Assembly: GCA_039933215.1 (NCBI GenBank)
Contig: JBDTOO010000028.1
Coordinates: 1-43,393, forward strand
DNA: 43,393 bases
Direction: 5' to 3'
Origin: JALYUA01 sp039933215
Lineage (GTDB): Bacteria; Acidobacteriota; Thermoanaerobaculia; UBA5066; Gp7-AA6
Shown here: positions 25,401 through 32,449 of the stretch, in pieces
Numbering within the stretch: the stretch's first letter is position 1
How the letters are laid out: each line of letters opens with the position of its first letter
The notes under the pieces: generated by a model
The model's database searches: none
What the model saw: only the letters and a program-made list of their open reading frames with translations
What the model was told of the DNA's origin: nothing
Made by a program: the position numbers and the translations under genes

Positions 25401-27194
25401 TCATTCGAGGATGGCGCGCCGCACGGAGAGGCCCAGTCCTTCGCAGAGGTTTCGAATCTCCCGCTGGCGCGCCTCGAGCAGCTGGGAGCTCGCGATGACG
25501 ACCTCGTCCACGTCGCTCGCGCGGATGATCTCTTCCAGCCGGTCGATCGGCCCCTCGACGGCGATCCCGTTCAAGTGCTTGCCGATCTTCATCGGATCGT
25601 CGTCGAGATACGCGACGATCGTCCGGTGAGACCGGGGGTCCCTCCGAAGGAGCCGCGCGGCGACGGAGCCGAGGTCCCCGGCGCCGACGATGACGGTGCG
25701 GATCGTCCCGCGGGCGCGGCCCCGGAACATCTCGGAGAAGAAAGCGACGGAAGCGTGTCCCGCGACCACCATGCCGAAGGCCAGGGCGGCGTCGATGATG
25801 ATCACCGCGCGCGAGAAGCCTTCGAACTTGAACGCGATGACGAGGACGGTCGTCGTGACGAGGGACGACGTCAGGATCGCCTTGGCGACCGCGATGACGT
25901 CCGAGATCGAGAAGTGCCCGGTGACCCGCCGGTAGAGGCCGAACAGCTGGAAGCTCAGCAGCCGGGCGGCGATGACGATCGGCAGCGATCGTGTGAGGAC
26001 GGTGAGGTTCTCCCCGTCCAGGCGCCCCTCGAAGCGCAGGAGGTAGGCGCCGAGGTGCGCGACGAGCACGATGGCGAAGTCGGCCAGCAGATCGAGCAGC
26101 GGCCATTTGTGCGGGATGAACGCGTTGAACACCGCCATCCGCTTCTCGCGCGCCGCCGCGATCTCTTCGGGTGTCCTGGCATAGATCGGAACGCGGCTCA
26201 GGAAGCTGCCGAAATAGTAGATCCCGAGCAGCAGTGGGAGGGCCGACACGATGATCAGGGCCACGGAAGCCCGCGGCACGACGAGCGAAAGGATCCCGCT
26301 GCCGAGGGACACGGCGTAGAGGAGCAGGGCGGTCTGCCGCTCCGTGAGGCCGAGCGAGACCAGCCGATGGCTGCTGTGGTCCGCCGCGCCGGCCGTCACC
26401 GACCGTCCGCTGGTGAACCGGTTCAGCGCCACGAGCGCCGTGTCGAAGATGGGGACGACGAGCACGAGCGTCGGACCGAGCATGGCCGTCATGATGGTCG
26501 TGCGCGGCTGAGCGACGTCGAGCAGCGTGAGTGTGGCGAGCGTGTAGCCGAGGAAGTGGCTTCCCGTGTCGCCCATGAAGATCGTCGATGGAGGAAAGTT
26601 GAAGCGCAGGAAGGCGACGCAGCTCCCCACGAGCGCGGCCGCCGCGAGCACGAGCGGCGCATTCTGATTCTGCAGGCCGTGCAGGAGGAGAAAGAAGCCG
26701 GCGATGGCCGCGATCCCTCCGGCGAGCCCGTCCATGTTGTCGAGAAGGTTGACCGCGTTGACCACCACGAGGATCCAACCCATCGAAATGAGCTGGCTCG
26801 CGACCGGGTGCATGCCGGGAATCCGGAGCCCGAGGGCGATCGGCACGAGCGACGCGACCATCTGAAAAAGGACCTTCGTCGCGGGGCGGAACTCGAGCAG
26901 GTCGTCCAGAAATCCAATCAACGCGAACGCGAGATTTCCAGCCAGGAGGATCTTCCAGCCCCAGAGCGACAGGTCGTGGCCCGTCGCGATGAGGCCGATC
27001 CAGAAGCCCGCGAGGATCGCGATCCCCCCGAAGAGGGCCTTCGGACGGGGGCCCGAATTGAAGCGGTCGCTTCGGGGCCGGTGGGTAAACCCGGTCGCGA
27101 AGCTGATCTTCCGGACGAGGGGGACGAGGAGGAACGTGACGAGGAAGGCGAGGCCCGCGGAGAGCCCGATATAGGCGGCGGACAGGTGTTTCAA
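25401..27194 (-). CDS. WecA/MraY-type sugar-1-phosphate transferase fused to CapD/PglF-type N-terminal domain
   Basis: 597 residues from a TTG at 27194 with GGAGGG upstream; a GTG at 27290 would add 32 Arg/Gly-rich residues and is less likely. Residues ~1-340 form a multi-helix polyprenyl-phosphate sugar-1-phosphate transferase, with the signatures NAVNLLDNMDGLAGG, FMGDTGSHFLGY and DHSSHRLVSLG. From ~365, four more helices (DLLADFAIVLVAHLGAYLLRFEG, LFGLYRR) lead into a Rossmann domain with VIVGAGDLGS, matching the N-terminal half of CapD/FlaA1/PglF proteins (CoA_binding_3). The protein ends there; the dehydratase domain with its own TGxxGxxG and YxxxK is absent. It would start lipid-linked glycan synthesis, possibly with regulation by a bound nucleotide. 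Confidence 0.88.
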   Translation of the reverse strand: MKHLSAAYIGLSAGLAFLVTFLLVPLVRKISFATGFTHRPRSDRFNSGPRPKALFGGIAILAGFWIGLIATGHDLSLWGWKILLAGNLAFALIGFLDDLLEFRPATKVLFQMVASLVPIALGLRIPGMHPVASQLISMGWILVVVNAVNLLDNMDGLAGGIAAIAGFFLLLHGLQNQNAPLVLAAAALVGSCVAFLRFNFPPSTIFMGDTGSHFLGYTLATLTLLDVAQPRTTIMTAMLGPTLVLVVPIFDTALVALNRFTSGRSVTAGAADHSSHRLVSLGLTERQTALLLYAVSLGSGILSLVVPRASVALIIVSALPLLLGIYYFGSFLSRVPIYARTPEEIAAAREKRMAVFNAFIPHKWPLLDLLADFAIVLVAHLGAYLLRFEGRLDGENLTVLTRSLPIVIAARLLSFQLFGLYRRVTGHFSISDVIAVAKAILTSSLVTTTVLVIAFKFEGFSRAVIIIDAALAFGMVVAGHASVAFFSEMFRGRARGTIRTVIVGAGDLGSVAARLLRRDPRSHRTIVAYLDDDPMKIGKHLNGIAVEGPIDRLEEIIRASDVDEVVIASSQLLEARQREIRNLCEGLGLSVRRAILE

Positions 27195-27558
27195 CGTGCC
27201 GCGCCCTCCCGCCCGGGCGCCATCCGGCGGAGCGCGTCCTCGCCGGCCCCCCGCGGCCGGCTGCCCGCTCCGATCGCGCTCGCCGCCCACACAGCGGACA
27301 AAAGGAACCTCCTGGAAGGGCTCGACTTCCGGACCACCTGAGTCGGTTCATGATAACTCGTCGGAGGCTTCAGTCTGCTGAAGATGAAGCGACTCTCACC
27401 GGATGGGCGGCGAGGGAGCTCTCTGCCTTTTTGAAGTGAGGCGCATCGCGCGCCGCATTCCCAGATGGCCCGATGACCCGATGACCCGATGGCCCGATCG
27501 CCGACAAATGGCCCGATCGTCCGATCGTCCGCTCCTGGATGGCCCGATTCCCGACCTC
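27195..27558. other. Intergenic region with octamer repeat
   Basis: 364 bases without a supported gene. It holds the octamer repeat at 27465-27552 and otherwise featureless GC-rich sequence. It separates the end of the PP2C gene (27559) from the start of the polysaccharide gene at 27194, both on the minus strand; that promoter should lie here, but no clear one was seen. Confidence 0.5.
27465..27552. repeat. Short tandem octamer repeat (ATGGCCCG-like)
   Basis: Degenerate tandem octamers: ATGGCCCG, ATGACCCG, ATGACCCG, ATGGCCCG, then ATGGCCCG, ATCGTCCG, ATCGTCCG and ATGGCCCG after small interruptions. Core NCCCGAT. No coding sense in any frame. Confidence 0.75.
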
Positions 27559-28338
27559 TCAGACGTCGGAGAGGCGGGCGGCCAGGGCTGTGATGTTGTC
27601 TTCCCCGCCGCGCTCGTTGGCGAGCTCGATCATCCGGCGGATGGCGGCGGGGATGTCCTCGCGCGCGAGCTCGCGGGTGATGTCGGCGGGGGCGAGCTTC
27701 TCGGAGAGTCCATCCGTGCAGAGGAGGAGCACGTCGCCCTCGCGCAGATCGACGGCGTCGAGCGCGACCTCGACGGCTTTCTTGCGGCCGATGGCTTGAA
27801 GGATGACATTGCGGTAGGGGGAATGCGCGGCTTCCTCCTCTGTCAGCGCGCCCGCCACGACGAGAGACTCGACGAAGGACTGGTCGCGCGTCACCTGCCG
27901 GATCTGCCCTTCGCGCAGGACGTACGCGCGCGAGTCGCCGACGTGGGCGAGCACCGCCCGACCGCGGCACACCACGGCGGCGGTCAGCGTGGTCGCCATG
28001 CCCTCCAGCGACGGATCGTCCTTGGCCTTCTGCCAGACCGTCCGGTTGACGCGCTCGACGGCCTTCCGGAAGACCTCGCCTCTCGGGCAGCCGTCATCGA
28101 GCGCTTCTATCTCCTGGACGAGCTCGGAGAGGGCGAGCGAGCTCGCGATCTCTCCGGCACGCCGGCCGCCGACGCCGTCGCAGACCGCCAGGAAAACCCC
28201 TGCCTTTCCGACGGGCAGCTCGCGCACCTCGAGCTCCGCGACGTTCTTCTCGGTCGTCAGATCGACGATCGCGAGGTCGTCCTCGTTGTTCGAGCGCCGC
28301 CGCCCCGGATCCGTCGCTCCGAAGGCCGTAATCCTCAT
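27559..28338 (-). CDS. PP2C-type serine/threonine protein phosphatase
   Basis: 259 residues, ATG at 28338. A stand-alone bacterial PP2C (Stp/PrpC-like) with all metal-binding motifs: NNEDDLAI near residue 17, VCDGVGG, MATTLTAAVV, LAHVGDSRAYVLR, TRDQSFV, CTDGLSEKL and GGEDNITALA at the C-terminus. It dephosphorylates Ser/Thr-phosphorylated proteins in the cytosol, usually opposing an Hanks-type kinase; no kinase is encoded nearby. Length is typical for the family. Confidence 0.93.
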   Translation of the reverse strand: MRITAFGATDPGRRRSNNEDDLAIVDLTTEKNVAELEVRELPVGKAGVFLAVCDGVGGRRAGEIASSLALSELVQEIEALDDGCPRGEVFRKAVERVNRTVWQKAKDDPSLEGMATTLTAAVVCRGRAVLAHVGDSRAYVLREGQIRQVTRDQSFVESLVVAGALTEEEAAHSPYRNVILQAIGRKKAVEVALDAVDLREGDVLLLCTDGLSEKLAPADITRELAREDIPAAIRRMIELANERGGEDNITALAARLSDV

Positions 28339-28457
28339 GCCGCGGGGACTCTATCGCCTTATACTGACGACGGCAGATTCGCCTGGAGGCGGCACCCCGT
28401 TTGCAAGCAATCCGCCGAACTGAACCCTCTCTCCGTAATCCAAGGAAGGAAGTCGGC

Positions 28458-30632
28458 ATGAAGTCGGTCCGCCCGTCCATCGGTCTCTTCGTGGTGATGA
28501 TTTCTTTCTGCGCGCTTTCCGCGTCGGCACAGATCCCGGGCGCCATCCAGACGCTCGATGCCTCAGGCGCCGCTCGGCGGACCTTCGCCCACCGCGAGGA
28601 CGTCTTCCTCGCCGCCGGATCGGCCGCGACGCCCTGCCGGGCGGCGGAATATCTGACCGACGGCGACTACTACTTTCAGGTGACGGACTCGACCGGGCGG
28701 CGCCTTCTTTCCGTCGACCCCGTTTCGCAGCGGCGTTTCACGGTGCGGCATGGCGTGATCGAGGCGGCGGCGGCGTCGGAGCCGAGCCTCCCGCGGCACC
28801 TCCCGGGACCGGCATCCGCCTGCGGGTCGGCGTCGCTCGGCCTCGCGCCGTTTGCGGACGTCGGGCCCGGCGAGGCGTCCTACGTCGTGTGGGTGACCCC
28901 GGTCTCGAGCCTGGACGGGGATCCGAACTCCATCGACCCGGTCTGCGGCGACCGGTGCTTCCACGGCTTTCGCGCGGAGTCATCCCGTCTGCTCGCCTTC
29001 CGCGTCGAGGACAAGAGGAACTGCCAGCCCACGTTCTGCGCCTCGGGAGCCAAGTTCCAGGATGCCAACGGCAACGGTGTCCGGGACTCGGGCGAGGCAG
29101 GGATCCCGGGCGTGGAGATCGACTTCGACAGTGGAAACGGCGTCGTCCTCTCCGGGCTGACGGGCCCCGACGGCTCGTACCAGGTCTGCGGGCTCACCGA
29201 CGGCGGCACGTTCCGGGCCACGGAGAGCGTGCCCTTCGGATTTTTGCAGACGGGACCGCTCGACCACCGGCTCTCGCGGCGCGTCGTCGCGCGCGATCTC
29301 GGCTACCTGATCTCCTTCTGCGACGCGAACGTGAGCGGGCTCGACTTCGGCAACCAGGCGCTTCCGAACGCGATCGGCGGGACCAAGTTCGAGGACCTGA
29401 ACGCGAACGGCCTCCGGGATCCGGGTGAGCCCGGCCTCGCGGGCGTCAGTATCAGCCTCTTCCCGGGCGTCGCGCCGAACCCGACGGGCGTGAGCCGCAC
29501 GGTGGTCACGGACACGAACGGAAACTTCCTGTTCACGAACTCGGCGGCCGGCCCCTTCTTCCTCGTGGAGACTCCTCCGGCGGGCTTCACGCAGACGACA
29601 CCCGCCTCGGGCTCGATCGGTGGAACGCTTGCCGCCGGCGGGAGCTCGCTCGACAACGTGTTCGGAAATTTCCGCGGCGCGCTGACGGGCGCCGTCTCGG
29701 GGCTGAAGTTCCTCGATGCCAATGGCAACGGCCTGCAGGACGAGGGCGAGGGACCGCAGCCAGGCGTCACATTCACGATCTCCGGCCCCGCGGGCTTCAC
29801 GCCGGTGACGGCCGTGACCGGCGCCGACGGCCGGTTCAACTTCGCGTCGATCCCCTTCGGCACTTACACCGTGACGGAGACGGTGCCGGCGGGGTTCGAA
29901 CAGACCGCGCCTCCGGCGCCCGGAACGGCGACGGCGACCCTGAGCGTTTCCCAGACGACGGTCTCGAACCTCGTGTTCGGCAACCACGCGCTCGCTTCCC
30001 CGGCGACGATCGGCGGCACGAAGTTCATTGACGCGAATGGGAGCGGCGCCCGGGATCCCGGCGAGGGCGGCGCCGCGGGAGTCGTCATCCGCCTCCAGGG
30101 GCCGGGTGCGGCCGGGCCGACCGTGCAGACGACCACGGCGGCGGACGGGTCGTTCTCGTTCCCGGGCCTCGCGCCGGGGGCGTACTCGGTCTCCGAAGTC
30201 GTCCCCACGGGCTTCGTCCAGACGGTGCCGGGCGGAGGCGGGTTCATCCCGGTCACGGTGGCGTCCGGGCAGGTCCGCAACGATCTGCTCTTCGGCAACC
30301 GGATCGCGGCTCCCGGCGTGGCGGGCGCGGTCGCCGGGATCAAGTTCCTCGACCTGAACACGAACGGCGTGATCGACGGGATCGACCGTCCGCTCGCCGG
30401 CATCGTGTTTGTCCTCACGGCTTCCGACGGCTCCAGCCGTCAGGTGACGTCGGGCGCGGATGGGACTTTCCTCTTCGACGGCGTGACTCCGGGCGTCTAC
30501 GTCCTCTCGGAGATCCTGCCCGACAACTTCGCGCAGACTTTCCCCGGAACGCCGTCGGCTCCTCAGACCTACACGGTGACGGTCACCGCCGGCCAGACCG
30601 CGGGCGGCTTCCTCTTCCTGAACAAGTGTTGA
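28458..30632 (+). CDS. Secreted protein with five SdrD-type B repeats
   Basis: 724 residues from the ATG at 28458 (GGAAGGAAG upstream), with a signal peptide ending SASAQ. Residues ~25-195 are an N-terminal domain of unknown type with cysteine pairs. Five SdrD B-like repeats then start near residues 197, 307, 414, 518 and 627. Each opens with GxKFxDxNxNGxxDxGExG (a calcium-loop-like acidic turn), passes through ADGSFxFxGLxPGxY and ends VPxGFxQTxP. Such repeats form rigid calcium-binding stalks in surface proteins. No LPXTG or other anchor is seen. The OmpA-like gene follows after 35 bases and is probably co-transcribed. Confidence 0.9.
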   Translation: MKSVRPSIGLFVVMISFCALSASAQIPGAIQTLDASGAARRTFAHREDVFLAAGSAATPCRAAEYLTDGDYYFQVTDSTGRRLLSVDPVSQRRFTVRHGVIEAAAASEPSLPRHLPGPASACGSASLGLAPFADVGPGEASYVVWVTPVSSLDGDPNSIDPVCGDRCFHGFRAESSRLLAFRVEDKRNCQPTFCASGAKFQDANGNGVRDSGEAGIPGVEIDFDSGNGVVLSGLTGPDGSYQVCGLTDGGTFRATESVPFGFLQTGPLDHRLSRRVVARDLGYLISFCDANVSGLDFGNQALPNAIGGTKFEDLNANGLRDPGEPGLAGVSISLFPGVAPNPTGVSRTVVTDTNGNFLFTNSAAGPFFLVETPPAGFTQTTPASGSIGGTLAAGGSSLDNVFGNFRGALTGAVSGLKFLDANGNGLQDEGEGPQPGVTFTISGPAGFTPVTAVTGADGRFNFASIPFGTYTVTETVPAGFEQTAPPAPGTATATLSVSQTTVSNLVFGNHALASPATIGGTKFIDANGSGARDPGEGGAAGVVIRLQGPGAAGPTVQTTTAADGSFSFPGLAPGAYSVSEVVPTGFVQTVPGGGGFIPVTVASGQVRNDLLFGNRIAAPGVAGAVAGIKFLDLNTNGVIDGIDRPLAGIVFVLTASDGSSRQVTSGADGTFLFDGVTPGVYVLSEILPDNFAQTFPGTPSAPQTYTVTVTAGQTAGGFLFLNKC

Positions 30633-30667
30633 AAACGGTTGGTGCGCGCGCGCGCGGAGGCTTCAAG

Positions 30668-31729
30668 ATGTCGAAAACGCGTTGGGGAATTCTCGGAATG
30701 GGATTCGCGCTGCTGTTCGGAGCCTCCGGTCTCGGAGCGCAGCCGGCGACGGAAGTGAGCGACCGGGTCTCCGGACCCGCCGGCCTCGCCGGAGAGACTT
30801 ACATCGGTCCTCACATCGGCCTGACGTTCTTCGGACACAAGGACGTCTACTGCCGCTGCGACGTCGACGGCAACGATTTCCTCTTTCTCGGAGGACGCGT
30901 CGGCCACATGTTCACGGACAACCTGGCCGTGGAGATCACGGGGCAGTTCACCCATCCCGACCGCGTGCCGAGCTACTGGGAGTTCACCGGGGGAGCGCTC
31001 TGGGATTTCACGCCGACGCAGCACGGGTGGAACACGTACGTCGCAGGCGGCGCCGGCGCGGCTCGCCCCGTCCCCTATTTCCGGGGCAAGGGCGTCGCGC
31101 TCGCGTACGTCGCCTTCGGATCCGAGTACCGCTTCAACAAGCTGATCGGCATGCGCCTCGAGATGAAGGGTCAGTACAACTTCCGCGCGACGCTGTCCGA
31201 CGAGTTCGGGCCGTTCGAGCAGGCCGGCCGTCTCGACGTCCAGCCGAACATCGGCGTGCTCTTCCGGTTCGGCGGCGGGGTTGGCCCCGCGGTCGTCACC
31301 GCTCCGCCGGCGCCGCCGCCTCCTCCGCCCGCGCCCCCCGCGGCTCCGGAGACGCCGAGGGAGCCCGCGCCCGCGCCCGCTCCGCCGGTCGTGACCGCTC
31401 CGCCGCCGCCCGCGGCGCAACAGCCGACCACGGACACGATCGACTTCGACAAGGGCAAGGCCCGGCTCACGAACATCGCCAAGGCGCGGCTCGACGCCGT
31501 GGCCCTGCGCCTGCGCGACAACCCGCGCGCCACCGTCGAGGTGACCGGTTATCCCGACGCGACCGGCGGCGCCCGCGGGGAGGCCCTCGCCCGGCATCGG
31601 GCGGAGGCGGCCCGCGACTATCTGATCGAGCGCCATGGCATCGACGGCTCGCGGATCACGACCGGCACCGACCTGAAGAACGCCGCCAAGCGCGGCCAGG
31701 CGGACATCGTGGTGACGTTTCGGAACTAG
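30668..31729 (+). CDS. OmpA-like outer-membrane protein
   Basis: 353 residues; ATG at 30668 preceded by GGAGG seven bases upstream. Signal peptide ends GLGAQ. Residues ~40-205 are an eight-stranded beta-barrel-like region (YIGPHIGLTFFG, LFLGGRVGHMF, NLAVEITGQF, YVAFGSEYRFN, IGVLFRFGGG). A Pro/Ala linker covers ~210-255. The C-terminal ~95 residues form an OmpA/MotB-type domain (TIDFDKGKARLTNIAKARLDAVA, VEVTGYPD, ARHRAEAARDYLIERHGI), which binds peptidoglycan. The usual N-x-x-L-S-x-x-R signature is altered to GEALARHR. Confirms a diderm envelope. Confidence 0.9.
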   Translation: MSKTRWGILGMGFALLFGASGLGAQPATEVSDRVSGPAGLAGETYIGPHIGLTFFGHKDVYCRCDVDGNDFLFLGGRVGHMFTDNLAVEITGQFTHPDRVPSYWEFTGGALWDFTPTQHGWNTYVAGGAGAARPVPYFRGKGVALAYVAFGSEYRFNKLIGMRLEMKGQYNFRATLSDEFGPFEQAGRLDVQPNIGVLFRFGGGVGPAVVTAPPAPPPPPPAPPAAPETPREPAPAPAPPVVTAPPPPAAQQPTTDTIDFDKGKARLTNIAKARLDAVALRLRDNPRATVEVTGYPDATGGARGEALARHRAEAARDYLIERHGIDGSRITTGTDLKNAAKRGQADIVVTFRN

Positions 31730-31753
31730 GGCACCCCGACGATTCGGAAAGGA

Positions 31754-31774
31754 GGCCCCGCGAGGGGTCTTTTT
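31754..31774 (+). terminator. Intrinsic terminator after the OmpA-like gene
   Basis: GGCCCC / GGGGTC stem (one G-T pair) with a GCGA loop, followed by five T, 25 bases after the stop codon. Confidence 0.75.
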
Positions 31775-31790
31775 CCGGCGCCGTAACCTG

Positions 31791-31804
31791 ACTGACCGGT
31801 CGGT
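31791..31804 (+). promoter_or_regulatory. Possible TetR-type operator
   Basis: ACTGACCGGTCGGT: two 7-base half sites mirrored around ACCGGT with one mismatch, in a short AT-rich stretch 52 bases before the molybdenum hydroxylase operon. Half sites of this kind (GACCGGTC cores) are common for TetR-family repressors. No regulator gene lies in the window next to it. Confidence 0.4.
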
Positions 31805-31855
31805 TAATAAAACGGTCCTTTCTTCCGGTAGCCAAAGGGTTTACTGTCGCCGGTA

Positions 31856-32449
31856 ATGCCCGGCTATGAAGCGGAATCGCGCGTCGCCTTGCGGCTGACG
31901 GTCAACGGACAGCCCGAGGAAATCGCCTTCGCGCCCCACAAGACGCTTCTCGAAGTTCTACGGGAAGATCTCGGGTTGACGGGGACGAAGCACGGCTGCG
32001 AGCTCGGCGAGTGCGGCGCCTGCGCCGTCCTGGTCGACGGGCGGCCGGTTCTCTCCTGTCTGGTTCTCGGACTCGAGTGCGGGGGCCGAAGCGTCGAGAC
32101 CGTCGAAGGCATGGCGGGGCCCGAAGGCCTCCATCCGCTCCAGAAAGCGTTCGCGGATCTCGGCGCGGCGCAGTGCGGGTACTGCACCCCGGGGATCCTG
32201 CTCGCGGCGCAGGCGCTGATCGCCGGCAACCCGTCTCCGGACCTGCCCCAGATCCGCGCGGCGCTCGCGGGCAACATCTGCCGCTGCACCGGGTACGTCA
32301 AGATCTTCGAGGCGGTCGAGCTCGCCGCCGCGTGGATGCGCGGCGAGGATGCCGCGCCCCGCCGCGAGTCCCTCTACGGAACCGACTTCGACGAGAGCGG
32401 GCTCCTCCCGGTGCTCCCGTCCGGCCCCGGCGAGGGAGGGCCGCGGTGA
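31856..32449 (+). CDS. hcrC: Molybdenum hydroxylase small subunit, 2x[2Fe-2S] (HcrC-like)
   Basis: 197 residues. Two [2Fe-2S] motifs: the plant-ferredoxin type CELGECGACAVLVDG with a later C (PVLSC), and the C-terminal CGYCTPG...CRCTGY. This is the electron-transfer subunit of the xanthine oxidase family, carrying electrons between the molybdenum site and FAD. It has a ~35-residue acidic C-terminal extension. The stop overlaps the next start (GTGA). The gene order and the [4Fe-4S] loop of the third gene point to 4-hydroxybenzoyl-CoA reductase, so the symbol is given on that basis; the subunit alone is not diagnostic. Confidence 0.82.
   Translation: MPGYEAESRVALRLTVNGQPEEIAFAPHKTLLEVLREDLGLTGTKHGCELGECGACAVLVDGRPVLSCLVLGLECGGRSVETVEGMAGPEGLHPLQKAFADLGAAQCGYCTPGILLAAQALIAGNPSPDLPQIRAALAGNICRCTGYVKIFEAVELAAAWMRGEDAAPRRESLYGTDFDESGLLPVLPSGPGEGGPR

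Noticed and set aside
24153..27341. A plus-strand open frame of over 1000 codons
   Set aside because: It is antisense to the GT39-like and WecA-fusion genes, rich in Arg, Glu, Gly and Asp, and has no recognisable domain. Long antisense frames are expected at this GC content.
28339..28457. Riboswitch in the leader of the SdrD-repeat gene or upstream of 15575
   Set aside because: Checked for c-di-GMP and other known conserved cores; no match that I could defend.
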